A stretch of DNA of 12,161 nucleotides from Thermoplasmatota archaeon. Lineage in GTDB: Archaea > Thermoplasmatota > Thermoplasmata > Thermoplasmatales > Thermoplasmataceae. The first letter of the stretch is position 1; every line of letters starts with the position of its first letter. The notes under the pieces are model-generated. The model worked only from the letters and a program-made list of their open reading frames with translations, ran no database searches and was not told the DNA's origin. Where the stretch lies: positions 1 through 12,161 of the forward strand of contig JAMCUD010000002.1 in NCBI GenBank assembly GCA_023379355.1. The letters run 5' to 3'. Below are positions 6,184-12,161 of the stretch, piece by piece. The translations under genes and the position numbers were made by a program.

Positions 6184-7080
6184 TCATTCCAATTTTTTTC
6201 TTTCTCTGTGACCATGGAATTTTGCAGGAGACCATGAACCATCGGCGTTTCTCTTATATGATGAGTCATAGTTATCCCGAAAGTCCCCTGTATCTGAAGC
6301 AGTTAACCATGGTATAATAGAACCCCATCCCGATCCCCTCATGAAAAGTTCCCCATGTTCAGGGTAGTAAACAAGATCCTTTGCATTGTAATACCTGTCC
6401 GGCCAGATCTCCATATCAAGAACCTCTATCTCTTCACCCCTGTCTGCAATTATCTGGCTGGTCAGATCTGGTCCAGTGGGCTTTCCAATGAGCGTACCAG
6501 GATCAATAAGAATACTCCTTGTCCCAATCTTCAGCGTCGCCCTTCCTTTCATCAGGAGGTAGTATTCATCAACTGCAGAATGGCTGTGCAGCCTCGCTGA
6601 GGAATTGCCTGGACTGATCTTTTCCAGCCGGAAAAAAGATCTGGACGGACCGATCAGAGGCATGAAGAATCTTTCATATCCGCCATCTTCTTTTAAAGTC
6701 AAACGTTTCTCGGCATTATCCATGCCTTTTTCATGGGATAAATTAACCATGGGTGGAATCCATAGATTATGATCCTCTTCCCCATGGATGAAAATATCTT
6801 CAGCCCACATTGAACAGAGGCGGACAATAAATTCAATACCGGATGCCTTTAGGTCCGGTACCGCTATATATATTGAATTTCCGGCATTCTTGTTCAGGTA
6901 GCCGCCAACCATTCCAAGTTCATCCCAAAGCCAGTTTGAAAATGGATAAGCCCTTCTCCCATGCCCTTCGGGCAAATCTCCATGATTCCCATGAAAAAAT
7001 AGGTCCCACGCAAGGTCAGCCCTTATGAGGGGTAACATCCTTTCAGTTATCTTGTTTCTGCCAACCAGTAAAATTTTCAT
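6184..7080 (-). CDS. Cupin-domain protein with an unassigned N-terminal domain
   Basis: 298 residues from ATG 7080. A cupin domain occupies about residues 145-245: motif 1 is H165-x-H167-xxxx-E172 with the closing glycine (LHSHSAVDEYYLLMKG), and motif 2 is PGTLIGKPTG, where the usual metal-binding His after PxG is replaced (PD-L). Metal binding may therefore use two His and one Glu only. The first 130 residues begin with a beta strand (MKILLVGRN) and have no family I recognise; they contain many His and Trp. The C-terminus (about 225-298) has aromatic repeats (DRYYNAKDLVYYPEHGE) and a polar tail. The start is chosen because a TATA box lies 25 nt upstream; an in-frame start at 7134 would extend beyond that promoter. 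The substrate is unknown. Confidence 0.8.
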   Translation of the reverse strand: MKILLVGRNKITERMLPLIRADLAWDLFFHGNHGDLPEGHGRRAYPFSNWLWDELGMVGGYLNKNAGNSIYIAVPDLKASGIEFIVRLCSMWAEDIFIHGEEDHNLWIPPMVNLSHEKGMDNAEKRLTLKEDGGYERFFMPLIGPSRSFFRLEKISPGNSSARLHSHSAVDEYYLLMKGRATLKIGTRSILIDPGTLIGKPTGPDLTSQIIADRGEEIEVLDMEIWPDRYYNAKDLVYYPEHGELFMRGSGWGSIIPWLTASDTGDFRDNYDSSYKRNADGSWSPAKFHGHRERKKLE

Positions 7081-7100
7081 GGTTATGAAAGAAAACTGCA

Positions 7101-7109
7101 TATAATAAA
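7101..7109 (-). promoter_or_regulatory. TATA box of the cupin gene, in a divergent promoter region
   Basis: Minus-strand TTTATTATA, centred 25 nt upstream of the ATG at 7080. The plus-strand gene starting at 7160 diverges from here; its own AT-rich candidates are CATATG (7132-7137) and TATATTTATT (7141-7150). Confidence 0.5.
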
Positions 7110-7159
7110 TAATGCCAGATCTGGAAAGTATCATATGCTGTATATTTATTCAGTCCTCA

Positions 7160-7921
7160 ATGGACGGCATAGGCTTCAACATGGTTGCAAGCGGAAGTGC
7201 GGGCAACTGCAGCCTAATATGGGACAGCGATGACCTTCTTATTATAGATATGGGCATCTCAAGGAAAAGGCTGAATAAAAGGATTGAAGAACTGAATATA
7301 GATCCTTCACAAAAGTCACTTTTCATATCCCATGAACATTCAGACCACTGCAGCGGTGTGAAGAATCTCAAGACAAGGCCGGAATTCGATATTTATACAA
7401 GGGAAATGACAGGTTATGCAGCTGGACTCAGGGATTTTTACAGAATCAATGGTGAAACTGTCATCGGAAACTTCCGGATAAAGGCAGTGAACATCTCCCA
7501 CGACGCTTCAGATCCTGTTGGATATATAGTGGAAAGCTCCAGGATAAAAATAAGTGTGGTATCAGACCTGGGTTTTGCATCCCCTGATCTTCTGGAATTT
7601 ATAAAGGGGTCCAATATTCTTGCACTGGAATCAAACCACGATGAGGAAATGCTCAAGAACGGCCCCTACCCAATATCACTAAAAAACAGAATCTCTGGTA
7701 GATTTGGCCATCTGTCAAATGATCAGACGGCGGATGTGCTTGAAAAGGTTGTTCTGCAGGATACAAGAATTATACTCACACACCTGAGCCAGAAGAACAA
7801 TCTACCAGATCTTGCAATGGAAAAGGCCAGGACAAGACTTGTGGATAAACACATTCCGTATAAAAGCCTGGAGTGTGCCACCCAGGAAAACGGCAGTTCT
7901 TTATATTTTCTTGAAATTTGA
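7160..7921 (+). CDS. MBL-fold metallo-hydrolase, WalJ/YycJ family
   Basis: 253 residues from ATG 7160. It opens with the family's MVASGSAGNCSLI stretch, followed by the metal motif HEHSDH (H58, H60, D62, H63), then SHDASDP, the ESNHD motif and RFGHLSN, and ends with LTHLSQKNN. The order and length fit WalJ/YycJ (VicX) proteins, a metallo-beta-lactamase-fold group with proposed 5'-to-3' DNA exonuclease activity and a role in replication or repair in bacteria; the archaeal role is not settled. An earlier ATG (7112) adds 16 residues (MPDLESIICCIFIQSS) that are not part of the family fold, so I prefer 7160. The dehydrogenase gene follows after 13-16 bp with a ribosome binding site, so the two are probably cotranscribed. 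Confidence 0.85.
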   Translation: MDGIGFNMVASGSAGNCSLIWDSDDLLIIDMGISRKRLNKRIEELNIDPSQKSLFISHEHSDHCSGVKNLKTRPEFDIYTREMTGYAAGLRDFYRINGETVIGNFRIKAVNISHDASDPVGYIVESSRIKISVVSDLGFASPDLLEFIKGSNILALESNHDEEMLKNGPYPISLKNRISGRFGHLSNDQTADVLEKVVLQDTRIILTHLSQKNNLPDLAMEKARTRLVDKHIPYKSLECATQENGSSLYFLEI

Positions 7922-7925
7922 ATCC

Positions 7926-7930
7926 AGGTG
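7926..7930 (+). promoter_or_regulatory. Shine-Dalgarno site for the dehydrogenase gene
   Basis: AGGTG between the walJ-like stop (7919-7921) and two consecutive ATGs (7935, 7938). It is 4 nt from the first and 7 nt from the second, favouring ATG 7938. Use of a Shine-Dalgarno here, unlike the leaderless genes, agrees with an internal operon position. Confidence 0.5.
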
Positions 7931-7937
7931 TGGAATG

Positions 7938-8816
7938 ATGTCTGATATAGGTTTCATAGGTTTGGGCAAGATGGGAAGACCCATACTTTTCAACATACTT
8001 AAGAAATACAGGGTAAGTGGCATATACAACAGGACAAAACAGAAGGCCGACGAATTCGGATCTCTTGGACTTAAGGTTTTTCAGTATCCTTTCCAGGTTT
8101 CATCCAACTGCAACATAATATTCGTTATGGTGAGCGATTCACAGGCTTCACAGGAAATAATATCCGGTAAGAACGGGCTCCTGAGTCACATAATACCGGG
8201 GACAATCATAATAGATATGAGCACAATTTCACTGAAAGCCTCAATTGAGAACAGGGCAAAGGTTATGGAAAAGTCATGCACATATGTGGACTGCCCCGTG
8301 ATTGGAAGTGTCCCATCTGCTCAGAAAGGGGAACTCATTGCACTGTTCGGTGGAGAAAAAAAAGCACTGGACACCGTGAAACCATTCCTGGAAACATTCT
8401 GCAAAAATATATTCCATATGGGTGAAGGTGGAAACGGGCTTAAAATGAAACTCATTCACAACCTGCTTCTTGGTGAAAACCTTGCAGCGCTGAGCGAAGC
8501 ACTTGTTTTCGGTGACAGGCTGGGGATGAACAGGGAACAGGTGATGGATATTCTTTCAGTGAGCTCTGCAGGGTCAGCTGTACTGGGCATAAAGCGCGAA
8601 CCACTCCTGAAGGAGGATTTCATCCCGACCTTTCTTCTCAATCATGAGATAAAGGATATAAACTATGCACTGGAACTGGCAAGGGATTCAAGAATATCTC
8701 TGCCCATGGGTGGCCTTACATCACAGATATATGCATCGGCGTCATCTATTGGATACGGCAATCTTGACATGTCAGCTGTGATAAAGGCATTCAGGAGAAT
8801 CAACGGTGAAAAGTAA
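7938..8816 (+). CDS. NAD(P)-dependent beta-hydroxyacid dehydrogenase (3-hydroxyisobutyrate dehydrogenase family)
   Basis: 292 residues, the usual family length. The N-terminal Rossmann domain has GFIGLGKMGRP (GxGxxG at residues 8-13), and NRTKQK (31-36) after the second strand suggests NADP preference. DMSTIS and the substrate-binding DCPVIGSVPSAQKG (119-131) follow. The catalytic lysine is K171 with N175 (GGNGLKMKLIHN). The all-helical C-terminal domain completes it. Family members oxidise 3-hydroxyisobutyrate or L-serine, or reduce glyoxylate, succinic semialdehyde or tartronate semialdehyde; the substrate cannot be fixed here. It is translationally linked to the upstream MBL-fold gene by short spacing, though no functional tie is known. 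A longer upstream frame from 7812 overlaps that gene and is rejected. Confidence 0.88.
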   Translation: MSDIGFIGLGKMGRPILFNILKKYRVSGIYNRTKQKADEFGSLGLKVFQYPFQVSSNCNIIFVMVSDSQASQEIISGKNGLLSHIIPGTIIIDMSTISLKASIENRAKVMEKSCTYVDCPVIGSVPSAQKGELIALFGGEKKALDTVKPFLETFCKNIFHMGEGGNGLKMKLIHNLLLGENLAALSEALVFGDRLGMNREQVMDILSVSSAGSAVLGIKREPLLKEDFIPTFLLNHEIKDINYALELARDSRISLPMGGLTSQIYASASSIGYGNLDMSAVIKAFRRINGEK

Positions 8817-8822
8817 TTATAC
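8814..8822 (+). promoter_or_regulatory. TATA box of the A24 peptidase gene
   Basis: TAATTATAC overlaps the stop codon of the dehydrogenase gene and is centred about 28 nt upstream of the ATG at 8846. It suggests that the peptidase has its own leaderless transcript despite the 29-bp gap. Confidence 0.4.
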
Positions 8823-8845
8823 ACAATACGTGTTTGTGTGAACAG

Positions 8846-9574
8846 ATGTTCCAATATATTCTCCTTATACTGGTTGGAATAGCAGTTCTTCTGGCTGGTT
8901 CTGTAACAGATGTCATGAGGCGTACCGTCAGCTCCTATCTTTTTATTCCACTCTTCGCTGCTGGGGCCATTTTCCTGGCCCTCTATATTCATCCACCATA
9001 CTGGTTTTACGTTGTTGGAGTCCTTATGTTCGTGGCTTCTTTCATGAATACTGATCTGGTAATGTACCCGGTAGCCGGTGTTATATTCATGGTTGTCTCC
9101 ATTTTCCTGACCTTTCGCGTATTCATTTTCGGTTTTGATCTTCTGGTAATGTCAGCCATTTTCCTCATGGGTTTCCAGGAGAGGTTCTTTGGAATTGGTG
9201 ACATAAAGGCCCTGCTTGCCCTTTCATTCTCTTTTATAACGATCCCTCTGCTTACGCCCCTCACATCCGGGCAGAGAGTCATTTCGTCGTTTGTTCCTTT
9301 CTCCATGGCCCTTCTCATAAACGTTGCCATTTTTTCAATAGTTTTTGTCCCATACCTGTTGTATCTGAACAGGAAGTCAGGTAACAGGTCGGGAAATTCC
9401 TCACTTTTTCTAATGAGGTATGATAAGGAAATGTATGAGAAAAACAGCAGGAAATTCTCAGTTCACGAATACAGGGGGAAAAAATACATGCAGTACCGTG
9501 CACCATTCATGATCTCAATTACCGGGGGCTTCATAATAACACTTCTCTTTGGATTCTGGATTATGTTCCTTTAA
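8846..9574 (+). CDS. A24-family prepilin/archaellin peptidase (PibD/FlaK-like)
   Basis: 242 residues from ATG 8846; a TTG at 8834 would add four residues but lacks support. This is an integral membrane aspartic protease. The first catalytic Asp is D22 in GSVTDVMRR, after the first membrane helix (QYILLILVGIAVLLAG), and the second is D119 in the GxGD motif FFGIGDIKA. About six to seven hydrophobic segments precede and follow these motifs, and a long cytosolic loop with many basic and aromatic residues (about 175-220) lies before the last helix. In archaea this enzyme removes the class III signal peptide of archaellins, pilins and sugar-binding proteins. No pilin or archaellin gene lies nearby, so the substrate must be encoded elsewhere. 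It is somewhat longer than Sulfolobus PibD, mainly through this loop. Confidence 0.85.
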   Translation: MFQYILLILVGIAVLLAGSVTDVMRRTVSSYLFIPLFAAGAIFLALYIHPPYWFYVVGVLMFVASFMNTDLVMYPVAGVIFMVVSIFLTFRVFIFGFDLLVMSAIFLMGFQERFFGIGDIKALLALSFSFITIPLLTPLTSGQRVISSFVPFSMALLINVAIFSIVFVPYLLYLNRKSGNRSGNSSLFLMRYDKEMYEKNSRKFSVHEYRGKKYMQYRAPFMISITGGFIITLLFGFWIMFL

Positions 9575-9612
9575 ATTCTTTTCCTCTAAATTTGATGCAG
9601 AGATCATTCATT

Positions 9613-9645
9613 TTTCACCTTATGGCGTGAAAGAAATTATATGCC
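9613..9645 (+). promoter_or_regulatory. hutI promoter with upstream inverted repeat
   Basis: The TATA-like AAATTATATGCC (9634-9645) is centred about 25 nt upstream of the hutI ATG (9664), fitting a leaderless transcript. Directly upstream lies the inverted repeat TTTCAC-N8-GTGAAA (9613-9618 and 9627-9632), whose right arm touches the BRE position, a plausible regulator site (inference). Confidence 0.45.
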
Positions 9646-9663
9646 TTATCTCTATATTTATTT

Positions 9664-10920
9664 ATGAGAGATACCATAATTATAAACGCCTCGGAAATCC
9701 TCACAATGGAAGGGGCAGGCTGGGAACCTCTGAAATCAGAAAAGATAAGGAGGATGAAGGTACTTGAAGACAGTTCAATTCTCATCAGGGATGGTATAGT
9801 AAGGGAAATAATGACATCCGAAAAGGCACAGAAATACCGGAAGGGGAACAGTGTGCATGTTGTTGATGCCAGGGGTAACGTTGTAATGCCTGGACTTGTG
9901 GATTCACACACACATATTGTATATGGAGGAACAAGGGAAGAAGAGTTTTACCAGAAAATATCCGGGAAGGAATACATGGAGATACTTGCCTCGGGAAACG
10001 GGATTTACCGTACAGTAAGGGATACAAGAAGCTCCAGTGCGGACGAGATTTTCAACCAGAGTATGAAGAGGGTCTACGAGAGCGTTTCAACGGGCACAAC
10101 ATCCATGGAGATCAAGACAGGATATGGGCTTGATCTATCCACGGAAACAAAGATGCTGGATGTGATCCACAGGATAAAAGATACCGGAATCGTCAACGTA
10201 ATTCCCACGTTTCTTGGAATGCATGCCATTCCACAGGGGCAGAGGGAATACGAATACTCCAACTATGTTATTTCTGCAATGTTTCCCCGGATGAAAGACA
10301 GGGTTAAATTTGTGGACGTCTTCTGCGACAGGGGTGCCTTTTCCGTCACCTCAACAGTGGAGATGGCAGAGGCTGCAAGGGCAAACGGTCTGCGCCTAAA
10401 ACTTCACAGTGATGAGTTTGCCGATGTAGGATGCCTGGATCTGTGTGAAAAGTACCACCCTCTCACAGTAGATCATCTTCTTGTAACAGATCATAGGGGA
10501 ATGGATAAAATAGCCAGGTCAGGAACAATTGCAACCTTCCTTCCCATGACGGCATTCAATGTGGCAGACGGGAAATACCCTGACATCGGTGCCTTCATAA
10601 GAAGAGGCATTCCGGTTGCCCTTGCATCAGACGCATCTCCGGTTTCCTACAACAGCAACCTTTTCTTCGCCATGCACCTTGCTGTAAAGTACTGCAGGAT
10701 GTCAATAGAGGAGGCACTTAATGCAGCTACAATTAACGGTGCCTTTGCATGCGGCATGGAGGACAGGTATGGTTCAATTGAGCCGGGAAAGAATGCGGAC
10801 ATAATCATACTCAACGTTGACAGTTACAGAAAAATTCCGTATGAATACGGCATAAGGATGGTGAATTCAGTCATGAGGAACGGCGAGTTGATATATCACG
10901 ACGGTTCGTTTCTTTCGTGA
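9664..10920 (+). CDS. hutI: Imidazolonepropionase
   Basis: 418 residues, close to the bacterial enzymes (about 420). It hydrolyses 4-imidazolone-5-propanoate to N-formimino-L-glutamate, the third step of histidine degradation, in the cytosol. Amidohydrolase-fold metal ligands are in place: H82 and H84 (VDSHTHIVYGG), H248 with the following D-E-F (LHSDEFAD, E251), and D323 (ASDASP). Signature stretches TTSMEIKTGYGLDLSTET, PTFLGMHAIP and VDVFCDRGAFS are typical of HutI and distinguish it from other amidohydrolases. The N- and C-terminal strands form the small beta domain, ending with SIEPGKNADIIIL. The other hut genes are not in this window, so the pathway is split or incomplete here. A TATA box 25 nt upstream supports this ATG. 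Confidence 0.92.
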   Translation: MRDTIIINASEILTMEGAGWEPLKSEKIRRMKVLEDSSILIRDGIVREIMTSEKAQKYRKGNSVHVVDARGNVVMPGLVDSHTHIVYGGTREEEFYQKISGKEYMEILASGNGIYRTVRDTRSSSADEIFNQSMKRVYESVSTGTTSMEIKTGYGLDLSTETKMLDVIHRIKDTGIVNVIPTFLGMHAIPQGQREYEYSNYVISAMFPRMKDRVKFVDVFCDRGAFSVTSTVEMAEAARANGLRLKLHSDEFADVGCLDLCEKYHPLTVDHLLVTDHRGMDKIARSGTIATFLPMTAFNVADGKYPDIGAFIRRGIPVALASDASPVSYNSNLFFAMHLAVKYCRMSIEEALNAATINGAFACGMEDRYGSIEPGKNADIIILNVDSYRKIPYEYGIRMVNSVMRNGELIYHDGSFLS

Positions 10921-10965
10921 ATCAATTATGGATTAATACTTGTTAAGAATAAGGAAAGGTTAAAA

Positions 10966-11976
10966 TTGAAACTTCTTGACCTGGATGAAACCATAGTTAA
11001 ACTCAATGAAATGGGTGCAAAAAAAATATTGCTGCAGCTGCCGGACGGTCTGAAACCCCATGTGTTTGAATATTTCAACAGACTGTCATCGGATTTCAGT
11101 ATAATAGTCTCTTCCGAATCATTCTACGGCGCCTGTGATATAGGTTCAAGGGATGTATACTCAGGTGTGGATGCAATTGTACAGCTTGGGCACTCTGAAA
11201 TCCCCAACATAAAATATCCCAAACCAGTTATTTTCCTGGAATACCGGGACAGCCACAGGATTGAGTTCCGGGAAGATATGTTCAGCCCTCTTAAGACGGG
11301 TGGATACAGGAAAATAGGTCTCCTTTGCTCAGTACAGTACATTGATCATATGCACCGGGTAGATTCAGTCCTAACAAAAATGGGGTTCTCCACCATGACC
11401 GGAATTCCTGATAAGAGGATGAAATATCCAGGGCAGGTCCTTGGGTGCAATTTCAGTTCTGCCCATTCAATTCAGAACAGCGTTGACTGCCTTCTCATTG
11501 TTACAACTGGAAAGTTCCACGGTATCGGTGCCCAGCTTTCCACGGACACCGATGTGTTCATTCTGGATCTTAATGATCTCACACTCAAAAATATAAAGGA
11601 GGAGACTGACAGATTCATACGGAAGAGATATGCTGGCATCTCAAGGGCGCTTGATGCAGAAAAATTCTGTGTTGTTGTTGATACAAAGGTGGGGCAGTAC
11701 AGGGAGAAGGTTGCCGGGGTCATAGTGGACAGAATAAGGGAGATGGGCAAGGATGCCGTTATACTCACGGCAAATGAAGCGAATCCAACAGATTATTCAA
11801 ACATGAAATGTGATGCTGTCGTATTCACCGGCTGCCCAAGGGTACCCATAGATGATGCCGATAAATTTCCAATGCCAATCCTGACTGTTACAGAGTTCCA
11901 GATGCTTTTCTCCAAGAATCCGCCAAGAAGGTATGTTATGGACGAGATTGTGGCAGTTGACCAGATAAAAGCCTAA
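10966..11976 (+). CDS. dph2: 2-(3-amino-3-carboxypropyl)histidine synthase, diphthamide pathway
   Basis: 336 residues, the size of archaeal Dph2. It transfers the 3-amino-3-carboxypropyl group of SAM to the diphthamide histidine of EF-2, the first step of the pathway, by a non-classical radical mechanism. The three cysteines that ligate the [4Fe-4S] cluster, one per domain, are visible: C57 (FYGACDIG), C161 (QVLGCNFS) and C290 (FTGCPRVPIDD). Their spacing fits the archaeal homodimeric enzyme. The N-terminal ILLQLPDGLK motif is typical. The start is TTG at 10966: it gives the expected N-terminus, has AAAGGT (10955-10960) as a possible ribosome binding site, and no suitable ATG exists. It is convergent with the methylthiotransferase gene, their ends overlapping by 4 bp. 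Confidence 0.92.
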   Translation: MKLLDLDETIVKLNEMGAKKILLQLPDGLKPHVFEYFNRLSSDFSIIVSSESFYGACDIGSRDVYSGVDAIVQLGHSEIPNIKYPKPVIFLEYRDSHRIEFREDMFSPLKTGGYRKIGLLCSVQYIDHMHRVDSVLTKMGFSTMTGIPDKRMKYPGQVLGCNFSSAHSIQNSVDCLLIVTTGKFHGIGAQLSTDTDVFILDLNDLTLKNIKEETDRFIRKRYAGISRALDAEKFCVVVDTKVGQYREKVAGVIVDRIREMGKDAVILTANEANPTDYSNMKCDAVVFTGCPRVPIDDADKFPMPILTVTEFQMLFSKNPPRRYVMDEIVAVDQIKA

Positions 11977-12161
11977 AGGACTTTGCCCACCAGATAAGTG
12001 GAACCTGTGTCAACTATTTCCGCGTCTACTCTGCTGTAAAGTCTCTGATTGCCTGTTACAACAACAGATCTGTATGCCGGATCCCTGCCGACCCATGTAC
12101 CGTCCTTTCCCTTTTCAGTAATGATGATTGGCTCAACCTTTCCCACAATTGATGCAAGTTT
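11973..12161 (-). CDS. tRNA methylthiotransferase (e-MtaB/CDKAL1-like), C-terminal TRAM domain, partial
   Basis: Minus strand, 62 codons entering from the right edge and ending with TAG at 11973-11975. The residues include GKVEPIIITEKGKDGTWVGR, AYRSVVV and AEIVDTGSTYLVGKVL, the pattern of a TRAM domain, a small RNA-binding beta barrel that closes MiaB/MtaB-type enzymes. In archaea and eukaryotes such proteins (e-MtaB, CDKAL1) convert t6A37 of tRNA to ms2t6A with two Fe-S clusters and SAM. The catalytic part lies outside the window, so the exact enzyme is inferred; other TRAM proteins (TrmA-type methylases, stand-alone TRAM) are less likely given this C-terminal form. It overlaps dph2 tail to tail by 4 bp. 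Confidence 0.7.
   Translation of the reverse strand, partial: KLASIVGKVEPIIITEKGKDGTWVGRDPAYRSVVVTGNQRLYSRVDAEIVDTGSTYLVGKVL

Noticed and set aside
7112..7159. Longer N-terminus of the WalJ-like protein
   Set aside because: The 16 extra residues precede the family's conserved start and are not typical; not fully excluded.
7812..7937. Longer N-terminus of the beta-hydroxyacid dehydrogenase
   Set aside because: It overlaps the MBL-fold gene, and the family fold starts at the second ATG with a Shine-Dalgarno upstream.
1..12161. CRISPR array, tRNA or rRNA genes
   Set aside because: No regularly spaced repeats and no cloverleaf or rRNA-like sequence noticed on either strand; a tRNA scan was not possible here.

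Overview
The window looks like chromosome from an acidophilic euryarchaeon of the Thermoplasmatales type (inference). Support comes from a diphthamide synthase Dph2, a GxGD archaeal prepilin/archaellin peptidase, an e-MtaB-type methylthiotransferase with a TRAM tail, heavy AGG/AGA arginine use, and a promoter layout in which an archaeal TATA box lies about 24-28 nt upstream of many start codons, as expected for leaderless mRNAs. No species can be named from the sequence alone.

Left part (1-1684) is an accessory, decaying region. It opens with the last 26 codons of an IS200/IS605-type TnpB whose stop codon lies inside a perfect terminal hairpin, so the 3' end of a reRNA (omegaRNA) and its guide should fall here. 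Next come a broken, unidentified minus-strand gene (253-618), an unrecognised minus-strand gene of about 192-200 codons, and about 430 bases with no convincing gene.

Middle part (1685-5212) carries three plus-strand genes: a radical SAM/SPASM-like protein, a larger radical SAM protein with a degenerate cobalamin-binding-like N-terminal domain, and a HAD-superfamily phosphatase. Each has its own AT-rich upstream region, so a shared pathway is possible but not shown.

5213-5513 is not empty. On the minus strand it holds the eroded C-terminal end of a second tnpB, with its zinc-finger/RuvC III region and its own right-end hairpin. Next is a 46-codon minus-strand gene with a helix-turn-helix look, divergent from a 128-residue plus-strand gene of unknown function. 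That gene abuts, stop to stop at a TGATCA palindrome, a minus-strand protein with a C-terminal cupin domain.

Right part (7160-12161) is conventional housekeeping: a WalJ/YycJ-type metallo-beta-lactamase-fold protein coupled to a beta-hydroxyacid dehydrogenase, the A24 peptidase, imidazolonepropionase (hutI, histidine degradation), dph2 (first step of diphthamide on EF-2), and convergently the 3' end of a tRNA methylthiotransferase gene. dph2 and the methylthiotransferase both modify the translation machinery.

The strongest unexpected signals are the two independent TnpB remnants, one with a defined guide position; the broken gene next to an orphan gene at the left edge; and the pair of uncharacterised radical SAM enzymes.
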